Positions 1 through 10,376 of a stretch of 64,000 nt of DNA are shown here, one piece after another. The stretch lies in NCBI GenBank assembly GCA_951640165.1, contig OX621265.1:16877001-16941000 (forward strand). Direction: 5' to 3'. How positions within the stretch are numbered: position 1 is the first letter of the stretch; each line of letters opens with the position of its first letter. This stretch comes from Pseudoips prasinana (Eukaryota > Arthropoda > Insecta > Lepidoptera > Nolidae). Under the pieces are notes generated by a model. That model saw only the letters and a program-made list of their open reading frames with translations. It was not told the origin of the DNA and did not search any database. Both the position numbers and the translations under genes were made by a program.

Positions 1-172
1 CACTAATAGATGGTCCCAATAGCACCATGTCATCAGCGTAGCTGATGTTGTTCACGCAGACACCGTCCACGTGACACCCGATTTTGGTGCTACTGAGCCT
101 ACCTATCAGTTTATTTACGTATAGGTTAAAAAGACGGGGGGGACTCAGCCCTCCTGCCTCACCCCACAATCC
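1..172 (-). pseudogene. Non-LTR reverse transcriptase fragment
   Basis: Read on the minus strand, this piece gives a GVRQE start, a one-base frameshift, then GGLSPPRLFNLYV and the catalytic-site motif SYADDMVLLGPS. That is the palm region of a non-LTR reverse transcriptase, running off the left edge of the window. The frameshift and short length mark it as a dead fragment. It lies in intron 8 of the FAR gene. The clade is not certain; the motif layout resembles RTE/CR1-like insect elements. Confidence 0.75.
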
Positions 173-369
173 ATCCCATACATATATACAAGCCATATAG
201 ACATGACTGATCTGCTGTGTTACGTGAACTATCTGTAAATGATTGCTATCATATACTTAATTTAAAATTATTGACTCTGTCTCAAAATGAATAATGTTAT
301 TGTTTCGAAGTTTTTCTTTTGTATACCTAAATATAATCTAATATAATAAGCATTCAGACAACCGATCGA

Positions 370-612
370 GCATATATTGTGTTTGCCTGCTAAATAGTTA
401 CTCTAATTGGACCAAATCCCGTGTTCATGCCCGCTTGAGTATGTTTCGCCGGACTGTCTCAACTAGGTCGTGTTGAAACCGGTAGTAGATGAACCCACTG
501 AGTTTGTTTCGCTGGGTCTTCTCAGTTGGGGCGCATTGGATCCGGTGGTAGCATTAAAGCGCGACCGTCGTTATTAACACAAGGTCCGTCATAATAATAA
601 TACCTTTAACAT
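370..612 (+). repeat. Interspersed repeat ending in (ATA)n
   Basis: The last 45 bases (GCGCGACCGTCG, then ACACAAGGTCCGTC and an ATA run) recur at 54505-54555 in the same orientation. A short trinucleotide tail after a conserved end is typical of a LINE or SINE 3' terminus. The body (GC-richer than the flanks, 420-560) contains no ORF that I can recognise. Nothing else is seen between 173 and 370, or between 613 and 800. Confidence 0.5.
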
Positions 613-799
613 AGACAGAACCATTGACAATATGTAGTAAAAATATTAGACTTAAACTAGATAATTAAACATAATCTCTTGACAATAACTTGATACGAGC
701 TAGCTAAATATCATTTCTGTAATAAAATAAATTTTATAAATGTTTTCATACAAGATGTACCTAAATATCTATGTTACTAGAAATAATATCTAATGTATA

Positions 800-880
800 C
801 AACTAATTACTACAAACATGTTCTGACTATTTACAAGCGCATTTTTAAAGTCTACGTGAATAAAAACCTTTTTTATTTTA
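800..880 (+). repeat. Three-copy repeat end (ACATGTTCTGACTATTTACA)
   Basis: The block containing TGTTCTGACTATTTACA, then TTTTTAAAGTCTACGTGAAT, occurs again inverted at 29928-30005 and in a diverged direct copy at 61918-61980. Conservation stops at the same side in each case, as expected for the 3' end of a retroposon. The 63-codon ORF starting here is not credible as a gene. Confidence 0.6.
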
Positions 881-959
881 TTTATTATTTTATTACATAT
901 CAGAATATGATTTTTGTTTTTTGTCATTTAATCATGTCTTTTAATTCCTATCCATCCAA

Positions 960-1757
960 TGGCGACTACCTCACTCACCTTTGATTTGCCGATGATATAG
1001 TAGTCATGGCTGAGACCATAGATTAACTCGGTACAATGCTCGATGACCTCAGCAGAGTCTTTCAACAAGTGGGTCTGAAAATGAACATGGGTAAGACGAA
1101 AATCATGTCAAACGTCCATGTTGCACCCACTCAATTGAAAGTTGGTGACTCTGCACTCGAAGTTGTAGAGAACTATATTTACCTAGGACAGACCATCCAA
1201 CTAGGTAGGTCCAACTTCGAGAAGGAGGTCAATCGTAGAATCCAACTCAGCTGGGCAGCGTTCGGGAAGCTACGTAACATCTTCTCGTCTAAATACCGCA
1301 ATGTCTCAAGTCGAAAGTCTTCGACCAGTGTGTGTTCAGTGATGACTTACGGAACAGAGACGTGGTCGCTCACTATGGGCCTTATTAGAAGGCTCAAGGT
1401 CACCCAAAGAGCAATGGAGAGGGCTATGCTCGGAGTTTCCCTGCGAGATCGAATCAGAAATGTCGAAATCCGCAGGCGAACCAAAGTCATAAACATGGCC
1501 CGAAGAATTGCAAAACTGAAGTGGCAGTGGGCGGGGCACATAGCTAGTAGAACCAATGGCCGTTGGGGCAGAAAGGTTCTTGAGTAGCGACCACGAACCG
1601 GAAGACGCAGCGTGGGCAGGCCCCCTACAAGATGGACCGATGATCTTGTGCGGGTCGCTGGAAACTGCTGGATGCGAATAGCGCAAGACCGGCAATTGTG
1701 GAGATCTTTGGGGGAGGCCTTTGTCCAGCAGTGGACGTCTTTCGGCTGATATGATAT
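960..1757 (+). pseudogene. RTE-type retrotransposon, 3' part of RT ORF
   Basis: This is a 5'-truncated copy of the RTE-like element found in long form at 31996-34070. It begins just before the FADD palm motif (here TTTGCCGATGATATAGTAG) and continues through MNMGKTKIMSN, VENYIYLGQTIQLGRSNFEK, SLTMGLIRRLKVTQRAMERA and the C-terminal GRRSVGRPPTRWTDDL block. It ends at the terminus shared by all copies (CAGCAGTGGACGTCTTTCGG). Stops and a deletion around 1290-1330 break the frame (IPQCLKSKVFDQC is shifted), so it is inactive. Long minus-strand ORFs over 1336-1817 are antisense shadows. Confidence 0.85.
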
Positions 1758-2290
1758 GAGGTGGACATCGTAAAAGACGATTATGACTAGAGCGGATAGT
1801 TTTACTATGAGTAGCAAAAAGATATTGAAAGTGAGGCGTTAAGTAAGAAGGAACAGTAGGAGAGTCCACTATGGAGAAAAGTGTGGTGAGCGGTCTTAAA
1901 TTTCTTCGCTGGCGAATGGGCAACCAGTTTAACTGGGTGCGGAAATCAGACACATGATCGTACTTACGTAGATTGAAAACGAATCGAATGCAGTTTGTTA
2001 AGAAGATCTGCATTCAGGTCAAAGTAGCACACATGACCATAGTCGCCAATGGGAAAAATTAGAGTCTGCACAAGCATTTCTTTTGTTCTGGATGGAAGGA
2101 AATTTCTAAGCCTATAAAATGCCCTTAACATTCCAGTGATTCTCTGACTGATGCCAGAAATATGGCTTTGCCAGTTTAGATTGCTGTCAATTACCAATCC
2201 CAGATCCTTGACTTTTTGGCTAATGGGTATGTGATAGTTGTCAAATATAATGGGGGCAAAGTGCCAACATCTACCTTGCACATCATTCTT
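1758..2290 (-). pseudogene. Jockey/CR1-like RT C-terminal fragment
   Basis: On the minus strand the reading frames give NYHIPISQKVKDLGLVIDSN, LNWQSHI, LRAFYRLRNFLPS, then after a frameshift near 2000 FRTQLNWLPIRQRRNL and VPSYLTPHFQYLF. This is the thumb-to-C-terminus of a non-LTR RT: the V(K)xLGxxID block followed by the W-rich tail. A related element runs on the plus strand at 13430-15115. Its edge abuts the RTE copy at 1757. It is a broken remnant. Confidence 0.75.
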
Positions 2291-2388
2291 GAGCTACCCA
2301 CTACAATATAATTATTTGAACATAGTTTTAAGTTTATAACTCTAAACATTTGGTATGTAAACTTTTTGACAATAAATTTATTATTATT

Positions 2389-2660
2389 GGGACGAAGTTC
2401 CTTATCGCGCGTTATGAATGGGTGCTAGACGGAAAGTTGTATTCTTACGAAAAGTTGTCACGACACTTTTTGCAGCTGTGCGGCGTACGCATGTTTCTCT
2501 CTCTCTCTCTCTCTTATAGAAAGCAAGCCAGATATTTTCATTTCTATTTCGCATTGAACAGTGTGGTGTCGCGACGATTATTTTTGTTGAGTGTATACAG
2601 GTTTTTTGTACATAATAAATAATAAGAAATAACTTCGTTCCATCCGGGTGTCCCTTGACA
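2389..2660 (+). repeat. Possible MITE with imperfect inverted ends
   Basis: The left end GGGACGAAGTTCC and the right end ATAACTTCGTTCC are near inverted matches (GGACGAAGTT against GGAACGAAGTT). Between them lies a CT microsatellite (about 2496-2513) and no credible ORF. The size and lack of coding capacity fit a miniature element, but the target duplication is unclear and no second copy is in this window. Confidence 0.35.
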
Positions 2661-2973
2661 CCTCTCAAGTTTTATTAACTAATACTACGGCTAGGCTACG
2701 CTATGGTTAGTTGAACCCAACACTTACATTGGCACATCAGTATCAAAATATTAAACCTGCTTTTGACAGTTTTGTAACAAATATAGTAGCATGTCGCACC
2801 ACTTTGAGAATCAACATAGTGTTTAGTTTGATTAAATTAAATGTTATGGTTTATATTAAATTAGGTATTTTTATACGTTTTAAAGATAGAATAAATTAAA
2901 TTAACTTCTGTTAGTTTGTAATCAATTATTATTCTCTAATACACAGTACCTACTACACTCACTTCGGTAGATA
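2661..2973. other. AT-rich intron sequence, nothing recognised
   Basis: Low-complexity AT-rich DNA in FAR intron 8. No motif, repeat copy or splice-bounded coding stretch was found on either strand. Confidence 0.5.
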
Positions 2974-4291
2974 CATTCAGTCAAAAAAGTATCGGGAATG
3001 AATGATTTGTTTATGGTTCCAATTTCAAATATTTGTTTTTTTTTTGTTGTTGTTAGATTGGCACAACTGTTTTCCATTTTGGTGAGGAGTTTGAGTTAAA
3101 TCTTTTATTTATATTAAATACAGTGCTGGTTTTAGTAATATCATATATAGTGTGTATTGCGAATTTCATAATGGACAAAAATATCGAATAAAGAGTTTGT
3201 CTTAAAATTTGCATCGCTAATGGAATTTCGTGTTCGGAGTCACTGAAAATGTTACAGAAGGCTTACGGTGAATCGATTTTATCAAAAACTCGTGCTTATG
3301 AGTGGTTCAAAGCGTTCAAAGAGGTCGAGATGTGATGAAAGATTTGCCTCGCTCTGGTAGGCCATCAACGTCTGCAACTGAAGTTAACATCGCAAAAGTG
3401 AAGGAAATAGTGACTGAAAATACTCATTCAACTCTGAGAGAGATAGCCACCGAACTTTCTATATCTCACGAGTCGATTTGTACCATTTTAACTAATCATT
3501 TGGGTATGAAACATGTTGCCGCTCAGCTAGTCCCCAAAGATCTGAATTTTCTCAAAAAACTCAATCGCATGAAAGTCGCTGAGGACATGGTAGAACGAGT
3601 CAATTCCGACCCAACATTCATGAAACGCATTGTTACTAGTAACAAGACGTGGGTTTACGAGTTTGACATGCAAACTGGTCAACAAGCTTTGGAGTGGCGC
3701 CTTCCAACTGAACCGAAACCGAAAAAACCACACCAAAGTCGATCAAAAGTCAAAGTCATGTTGACTGTTTTCTTTGACTATCGCGGTGTTGTGCACTCCG
3801 AATTCTTACCGGAAGGTCGAACGGTAAATAAAGAATATTATTTGAGCGTTATGCGGCGTTTAAGAGAGCAAATTCGACGAAAAAGGCCAGATTTGTGGAA
3901 AGAAAATTCTTGGATTTTGCACCACGATAATGCGCCTTCGCACAAGGCCATCATTGTGAACGAATTTTTGATCAAACACTCACCAAATACCATCCAGCAA
4001 CCACCATAGTCACCAGATATGGCTCCAGCTGACTTCTTCCTTTTCCTAAACTCAAATTACCACTTCGTGGTAACCGTTGTCAATCGGTAGAAGACATAAA
4101 GGAGAATTCGCGGCGAGAACTGAACTCAATTCCGAAAGCAGCGTTCAAAAAATGTTTTGATGAATGCATTATTCGTTGGCGTAAGTGTATCGTTTCTGAA
4201 GGAGCATACTTTGAAGGTGATAAAATAAATTTGGATGAACAACAAACATTTTGTATATTATTGATCTTTTCCCGGTACTTTCTTGACAGAG
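2974..4291 (+). mobile_element. mariner DNA transposon, inactivated
   Basis: The terminal inverted repeats match well: left CAGTCAAAAAAGTATCGGG (2978-2996) against the right end read inverted, CTGTCAAGAAAGTACCGGG. TA dinucleotides flank both ends (2972-2973 and 4292-4293), the normal mariner target duplication. The length, about 1.3 kb, is the family norm. The transposase inside is broken (separate entry). It sits in intron 8 of the FAR gene, in the opposite orientation to it. Confidence 0.9.
3171..4252 (+). pseudogene. mariner transposase pseudogene (DD34D)
   Basis: The family product cuts and joins DNA at TA sites. From ATG at 3171 the frame has a stop at codon 7 and a frameshift near 3320. 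The open part (3302-4006) then carries RDVMKDLPRSGRPS and a helix-turn-helix-like region (LREIATELSISHESI). The first catalytic aspartate, normally in a GDE context, reads SNKTW, so Asp is replaced by Asn. The second is intact (HHDNAPSH). A TAG stop sits at PP*SPD, and the third aspartate (SPDMAPAD) lies 35 positions after the second, giving the mariner DD34D spacing. Another frameshift near 4045 precedes the typical C-terminus EGAYFEGDKINLDE. It cannot make active enzyme. Confidence 0.9.
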
Positions 4292-4296
4292 TAGTA

Positions 4297-4827
4297 TATC
4301 GCACATCTCGTGATTCTTTGACTTGTCAAAAGATTTTGACCTTGAAGTGTATGACCTTTTGTGGGATAAAACTGGCGGTGCTGGTGCGCCGGTGGATATC
4401 ATCTACCTTCTCAAAAGATTCAGATCAAAAGATTCATATAAGCTGGGTTGGTACACTGTTGGACGAGTAGAGGTCGCTACTTTTCTTATATTCTCGATAT
4501 AAGGATTAATAATCATAAGATTATTCCCCGATATTATCAAATATTATATGGATCGCAACCATGTTATTTGATTAATAAAAAGAAAATGTGACCCATTACG
4601 GATTTAAAATCATTATGATTTTCCATTAAAATTAATTGTCCAGAACCGAATGAAATATTACCACATAATATGTATTAATCGTAGTTCATTTTCTCCATTT
4701 ATTAACTATCGTCTGTTAATTGAACGGGTACTGAAATATATAGATTGTTATTGTTATATAGATTAGTATTGAATACATATGTCTAAAAGAAAAGAAAACA
4801 AATTATCCATCAGCTATCAGCACTTAC
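4297..4827. other. Intron 8 sequence, nothing recognised
   Basis: AT-rich sequence between the mariner and FAR exon 8. I looked here for the next FAR exon (a phase-1 acceptor followed by C-terminal-domain coding) and did not find one. The remaining exons are therefore probably left of the window. Confidence 0.5.
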
Positions 4828-5014
4828 TCCATTTTGTGCCAGAACTGCTGACAATAAATATAGGGATGTCTTTCTTGTCAGCCCGAGTCTCCACTGCGTA
4901 CCAACTGGCGGCTATCACAGCATTGTTGACATAGTCAACTGGAGCGAGCGACAATATGGTCTCATTTCCTGCTAGAAACACGTGCATGATGCCCAAACCA
5001 GATGCTAGTAACAC
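4828..5014 (-). CDS. Fatty acyl-CoA reductase, coding exon 8
   Basis: Residues 284-345 plus one base. Acceptor ATTCCACAG|GTG at 5015 and donor TGGA|GTAAGTG at 4828 are strong. The sequence reads VLLASGLGIMHVF, then LSLAPVDYVNNAVIAASWYA and a KKDIPIFIVSSS segment. In FARs this is the end of the Rossmann fold: the glycine-rich stretch, the PVD(Y/I)VxNxxIAAxW helix, and the start of the last strand before the C-terminal domain. It is entered in phase 0 from exon 7 and leaves in phase 1. The partner exon is not in the window, so roughly 170 C-terminal residues of a normal FAR of about 500 are missing. Confidence 0.88.
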
Positions 5015-5320
5015 CTGTGGAATAATGAACAGTAATTTTTACCATCAGTCATAATGATCTTTTTCATGTTAGCCCAAATCCATTCTCAGCTGGATAAAGG
5101 CTTCTCGCCTATATCCTATACCGGACGTTTTCTAACTTTGTATATTAATAAATTATCATCAGTGTTTTATATTAATAAACCATAAAATATATTGGGACAA
5201 CTAAAACAACGCTATCTGATCGTACCTCAATGATTTGTCCTGGGTGGACATCGGACCCACGACCTCTGGTTTAGCCTCAGGCTTATCATACGTTACATGA
5301 TGATACGTGGTATTCCTCAT

Positions 5321-5395
5321 CATATCAGCTGAAAGATTTCCACTGTTGGACAAAGGCCTTCCCAGGGATCTCCACATAGGAAATGTGGCCGTAAT
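5321..5395 (-). repeat. RTE 3' end fragment
   Basis: A short piece of the RTE terminus: CATCATATCAGCTGAAAGAT, then CCACTGTTGGACAAAGGCCT and the GATCTCCACA box that is also present at 22196-22270 and 31996-32070. It is diverged (about 85 percent by eye) and has no coding capacity. It lies in FAR intron 7. The flanks 5040-5320 hold nothing I recognise. Confidence 0.7.
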
Positions 5396-5519
5396 TTGTG
5401 GAATATGTCGTAATCACGGGTTGTCGATAGTAGTATGATGGTCAAAGTACATAGAAAAGCGCTGCTTTACATTCTCCGGCAAATATTGCTTCGGGACTAC
5501 TTCTGCACTCCCGACGAGA

Positions 5520-5715
5520 TGCGATGGGATAGTCTTCGCCATCAACTCCACAGGATATGTGTCTGTTTGACGGCGAGTAATAAACAAATATTCGGCAAAA
5601 TGCTATAATCCTCGATATACTTCGCAAGCTGCCTGTTAACCCCCTTTTCCAGCACTTTAGACAAGAAAGCGAATACGCTAATGGGTCTCAGATCTTTATA
5701 ATCGGTTGGATTAGG
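5520..5715 (-). pseudogene. Non-LTR RT fragment (finger domain)
   Basis: The minus strand gives PTDYKDLRPISVFAFLSKVL, then EKGVNRQLAKYIEDYSILPN. This is the NxYRPIS...LSKxLE block of non-LTR reverse transcriptases. The frame then breaks before the expected QSGFR motif. It is a short dead fragment. Confidence 0.75.
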
Positions 5716-6158
5716 TGGACTAGTTCTTCAGTAGTCATTCAAACATCCACAACGCTGTACACCATTGGCAACCCAACACTACAAATACAAAAATATTTAC
5801 AAATATTTATTGGAACAAAAACAGATTACAACATTTTTTAGTTCGCTAACAACCGCATTAGTATGGAATACTGTGTCGCAGCCATTAGCGCCCACCTCCA
5901 AGAGGGTAGACGACAGCGTTCCAGATAATGAACGTTATAAAACAAAATTTAGAAAATAAAATATCTTAAGCACTATACATTATTATTTCAAAATATTATT
6001 AAATTAAATTACTAAAATTAAATTGTTTATGCATGTCTATGTGTGTATGTAGCATGAATGTATGTGTGTATGAGAGTGGGAGTGAGAGTATGTGTATATG
6101 TATATGTATGTTATTTCGTTTATGTGGTTTGGAAGGAAGTGGGAAATGAAAGGGGTTT

Positions 6159-9110
6159 TTAGATTGTTACAAGATGTTCGAGTTCTTCGTACGTCAAGGA
6201 ACTGAGCCACTTATGTGTTATTGATTTACACTCACGTGAAGGAAGGGGATAGATGTTCAAAATCCCATTTATGTGGTTATACAATCTTGAGCTTATAAAG
6301 TAGTATTGTCGCCTGACTATTACGATGTTAGCTGGTACTACAGGGCATGCTTTAACAGGTCTACGTTTGTGCTTACTCTGGTTGCTAATACACTTGTCGA
6401 AACCAAGTTCTGTATGTTTTCGTAAGACTGAGTTCAGAAGAAAACTTTGTCTTACTCTAGGAATTTGCAATAGAGCATACAGTTCGTCGGTTGGAAAACA
6501 GACTGGTTTGTGCGACATGACTTTCAGAACCGATCTCTGCGCTCTTTCTAAACGAAGCATTAAGCACTTTCCAGAACTACCCCATATGGTTATACAATAG
6601 CTTAAGATGGAATTTGCCAGAGCATAGTAGACTGTTTTAAGCGTAGGCAGATCCGCTGATGACCTTAATTTTTTAAAAACAAATATTAATTTCCTAACTC
6701 GTGCAACCAAAGACCCGATGTGATCGCTCCAGGACATAGTGCTATCAATTGTTACGCCTAAGTATTTTATACTATTTGTTCGCGAGATAGATTTGCAACA
6801 GCAGTTATTATTCATTGCGGACTGGCAAATGTGGATATTCAAAGCGAAGGGTGATGCAGGTTGAGAAATGATGCGTGGAGAGAATGTGATAAATTTTGTT
6901 TTGTCCATATTCAGGGTAAGCAAATTATTTGATAACCACTCAGAAACTATTTTCAACGCAGATTCTGCATTGGAGCGGGTTTCAGGCCAGTCACTTCCCT
7001 GAACGATTATTGCCGTATCGTCTGCGTATACTATGAGGTTCGAGTTTGGTATATTAAGTTTGCAGAGCTCATTAATGTAACACAAGAATAAGGTAGGCCC
7101 AAGAACACTACCTTGTGGAACGCCATAGCTCATGTTTTCAACGTCGCTCTTATGGTCTCCTATTTTTACAATCTGAGAGCGATTACTAAGATAACTCCTA
7201 AAAATATCAAGTGGTAATCCTCTAATGCCCATTTTTTGGAGTTTATTCAGCAAGAGAGGAACAGAAACAGTGTCAAAAGCTTTTGAAAGGTCTAGAAAAA
7301 TAGCAATTGATTTCGATTTACTGTTCAAATTTTTGGCCACAGCACCAGTTAATTTAAGAACGGCATCCTCTGTGTTTTTACCTGATCGAAAACCAAATAG
7401 ATTGTCAGCCAAAATATTTTTTGAGTTGAGATACTTAAGAAGCCTAAGATTAATGATTTTTTCCAAAATTTTAGATAAGGTTGTTAACACAGAAATTGGT
7501 CTATAATTGTTGACACTGCTCCTGTCCCCACTCTTGTGAATAGGGTGCACAATGGCTTTTTTAAAAACCGTTGGGAAAACTCCTGTCATCAAAGACAGAT
7601 TAAATACATAGCAGATAATAGGAACAAGGACGTGTCTGGCTGCCTTAATAAGGGCGGCTGATATGCCATCCCAGCCCACAGCACTACTTAGTTTGAGCCC
7701 AAGTATTGTTCTCTCTATTTCGGCAATGTCTGTACTAAAAACGGCCATTGAGCTGGGATCAGTACTAGCGGCATTAGTGCCGTAAGAACTGTAAGCTTGA
7801 TCGTCTCGTGGAGTAATTTTGGAAGCGAGAGTTCTTCCTATGCTAGCGAAGTGTTTATTAACAATATTAAGCGAGGCGTGTGGATCGGAAGCAATTGTCA
7901 GCAGTTCACTAGCAGATGATTTTTTTGTCTGAATGTTAGAAATTTTTTTAATGAGGTTCCATGTGGCCTTAGGATTTTTACGATTTTTTTGAAATTCTTC
8001 ACGTTCGTATAGTCTTTTCAGTTTTTTGAGTAAATTATTACAAAAATGTTTATAACGCATGTAAGTCACTTTTAGAATATTATTATCAGGATCTCTTCTT
8101 GTTTTACGAAACATTTTGTCGCGGTTACGGATGCATCTAAGAAGGCCAGGGGTTATCCAGGGCTTTATTATTCGTTTCCTGCTTGGCATCACAGTTGTAG
8201 AAGTGTTGCTGTTAACCACATTAGAGATTTTATGAACTAATTTAGTGGCTGCATCATTTGCATCGTAGCAAGTGGTTATTGATGTAAAATCTGTCATTTC
8301 AAGTTCAGCTACACAGGCAACGATATCAACGCGGCGAGATGTTACAGGGGCTTTAGGACTACGATTTCGGAGTTTGCAAAACACTACAACAGGAGCGTGA
8401 TCAGTTATAAAGGAATCAATTACCAGAGTGATGGCAGGTTTATCTGACTTAATTATCGCGTGATCAATGCAGCTGTTACCACGGGTTGGAAAAAGATGCC
8501 CGGGGAGCATACCATGCGATGCCACAGTATTTAAATACATATCCGAAATTGAGTCAGTATTATTAGGCAATATATTTATATTAATATCACCAAGTATCAT
8601 AATTGTTTTATAAGCGTTGAGTGCACTCAAGCAGTTGTCTAAACTATCAAGAAAGTTTTGGGCATTACGGTGTGAGGGAGAACGGTAGACTGCCACTAGT
8701 GCAACATCTTTTTTAAATTTTATAATAATACAATTAGCATCTACCAGTACCTGCCGTTCAATAGTAAAGTGCAAGTTTTGCTTGACGTATACTACTATAC
8801 CGTCGTTTTGATTGGTGTATTCAGACTTGAAGCATTCAAAACCAGTTATTACAGGAGGCGATGGACATTTACTTAACCAACACTCTGACAACACAATAAT
8901 GTCATACTGCAGTTTAGTTCTGTGCAACAGTATAAGCAAATTATTAAAATTAACGGAATTGCCTAAACTTCTTATATTCACATGAAAGATTTTTAAACCA
9001 CTGCTTGGATCATTGACGTACCCGCTACATTTTTCAGGGGAACAAAAATATGATTCTGAGACTGACAAGCGCTCGATGTCTTCTGCAATATATAATTTTT
9101 CACTATCCAT
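6159..9110 (-). CDS. LINE ORF2: endonuclease and reverse transcriptase
   Basis: 983 codons without a break, the only large intact ORF in the window. It nicks target DNA and copies element RNA at the nick. The N-terminal part is an APE-like endonuclease: HVNIRS (Asn 45), LSECWL (Glu 76), VYRSP (Tyr 142), GDININ (Asp 175), IDHAI (Asp 216) and TDHAPV (Asp-His 237-238). The reverse transcriptase has NYRPIS (535-540), FLDLSKAFD (605-613), GVPQGS (663-668) and the active site YADD (695-698), followed by IKYLGVTIDSTMSW and the C-terminal domain with RAQRSVLKVM. All named catalytic residues are present. The ATG at 9110 follows the ORF1 stop by about 275 bp. The YADDT context fits the CR1/L2/jockey group; the exact clade is not settled by eye. 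It could still be active if supplied with ORF1 protein. Confidence 0.9.
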   Translation of the reverse strand: MDSEKLYIAEDIERLSVSESYFCSPEKCSGYVNDPSSGLKIFHVNIRSLGNSVNFNNLLILLHRTKLQYDIIVLSECWLSKCPSPPVITGFECFKSEYTNQNDGIVVYVKQNLHFTIERQVLVDANCIIIKFKKDVALVAVYRSPSHRNAQNFLDSLDNCLSALNAYKTIMILGDININILPNNTDSISDMYLNTVASHGMLPGHLFPTRGNSCIDHAIIKSDKPAITLVIDSFITDHAPVVVFCKLRNRSPKAPVTSRRVDIVACVAELEMTDFTSITTCYDANDAATKLVHKISNVVNSNTSTTVMPSRKRIIKPWITPGLLRCIRNRDKMFRKTRRDPDNNILKVTYMRYKHFCNNLLKKLKRLYEREEFQKNRKNPKATWNLIKKISNIQTKKSSASELLTIASDPHASLNIVNKHFASIGRTLASKITPRDDQAYSSYGTNAASTDPSSMAVFSTDIAEIERTILGLKLSSAVGWDGISAALIKAARHVLVPIICYVFNLSLMTGVFPTVFKKAIVHPIHKSGDRSSVNNYRPISVLTTLSKILEKIINLRLLKYLNSKNILADNLFGFRSGKNTEDAVLKLTGAVAKNLNSKSKSIAIFLDLSKAFDTVSVPLLLNKLQKMGIRGLPLDIFRSYLSNRSQIVKIGDHKSDVENMSYGVPQGSVLGPTLFLCYINELCKLNIPNSNLIVYADDTAIIVQGSDWPETRSNAESALKIVSEWLSNNLLTLNMDKTKFITFSPRIISQPASPFALNIHICQSAMNNNCCCKSISRTNSIKYLGVTIDSTMSWSDHIGSLVARVRKLIFVFKKLRSSADLPTLKTVYYALANSILSYCITIWGSSGKCLMLRLERAQRSVLKVMSHKPVCFPTDELYALLQIPRVRQSFLLNSVLRKHTELGFDKCISNQSKHKRRPVKACPVVPANIVIVRRQYYFISSRLYNHINGILNIYPLPSRECKSITHKWLSSLTYEELEHLVTI

Positions 9111-9384
9111 AGCTAGAAAAAGTTAACAGGATGTTGATCTTTAAGTGACATTGAAAATGAAAAATGACGATACATTGGTTGACAATGCATAGTGGCTGGG
9201 CTCGTGAATTTTTGCTAGTCCTTCCATTAGGGTATTTTTGTGTGAGTGTATGAGTGTGTGTGTGGTACAAAGTAAAATTATTAACAGTAAAATTTAGGTT
9301 TCTAGGAGGTAATAGAAAGTTAATACAATTGATAACTAAAAGAAAATAACAGAAAAATAGATAAGAGATTGCGTAGCTATATAG

Positions 9385-10376
9385 TCACTTCGTATTATTC
9401 GTTTTGGGTATATCAGATTCCGTTTTAACTAAGATATGGGGGGCTCTCTCTTTTTCACGCAAGAAAATTTTGCCATTTGTAACCCAACAAAAACGATAAT
9501 TATTGGTACTCGCAAAGTCCTTGGCAAGAAATAAGAGTCTTTTCGATCTTGCCGTAAGGTTTTCTGACACAAAGATTGGTTTGGGTGTTCCATTTATTTT
9601 TAGGTGCTCAGTAGATAGCTTTTTATTGACTTCCTTCCCTTTATTATAGATCTTATATTTTTGTAGAAAATTTTCTTTTTTTAGATTTGTGGTAAAATTA
9701 ACAAAATCGTTCTATTATTAGAATCAGTCGGTCCAACTCGGTAAATGTCGTTTATTTCATGCGGTTGTATCGGGGCATTTAAAATAGCACCCACCTTAAT
9801 AACATTATTTAATAGTAAATCTTTGGTTTCAGACTTAACAACAGGTATGTTTCGAATTTCTAAACAGGACGATCTTGCACCTTTTTCCATTTTCTCAAGC
9901 TTTTCCTCCAAGGACTTCGTATATGCTGCGTTATTTTTACGTTCCGTGTCGAATTTGTTTTCTAGTTCATCAATCTTGGACTTTAGATTATCGTAATACT
10001 CTGATAAAGAGTTAACAGCTTTTTGAATGTTGGTGTTTTGTGATTTTATTTCCTGCATTGAATCATAGATCTTATCAATTTTATTGTTCTGTTCCACTTT
10101 CAATTCGTTGAACATAGACCTCATTTCAGCCATAAAGTTAGACAGTTTGTTCTCATTTACAGCAATCGCTCCAACACGTCTGCGCTTGGTGGGGTGTGAA
10201 ATACCAGAACAATCACTCTCGACCTTCTCCGCTTCACATTCCTTTAGGTTCGGCTCAGACAAACTAAGATGCAGCGGACTCAAGAGGAGCGGCGTGGATG
10301 GCGCATCGAGTGACGTCATAGGTGGTGGAGTTCGGTTAATTGGCATTTTTGCAAATGGGCTCAGGTACCAGGGCAC
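9385..10376 (-). pseudogene. LINE ORF1, FP25K-like C-terminus, one frameshift
   Basis: ORF1 proteins of LINEs bind element RNA. The first frame opens at 10376 (a second Met at 10346, MPINRTPPPM, is an equally good start). It runs through a basic KRRRVG patch and a long coiled coil (about residues 75-165, repeating I/L/K/E heptads such as IDELENKFDTERK) into EIRNIPVV and NDIYRVG. A one-base shift near 9707 then moves the frame. The second frame gives NFTTNLKKENFLQKYK, then SENLTARSKRLLFLAKDF and FCWVTNGKIFLREKE, ending at 9385. That C-terminal block is the domain shared with baculovirus FP proteins and known from insect LINE ORF1s. A single frameshift is the only defect seen. Confidence 0.8.

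Noticed and set aside
1336..2013. 225- and 156-codon minus ORFs over 1336-2013
   Set aside because: Mostly antisense to the RTE RT. Only the part above 1758 is a real (different) RT remnant.
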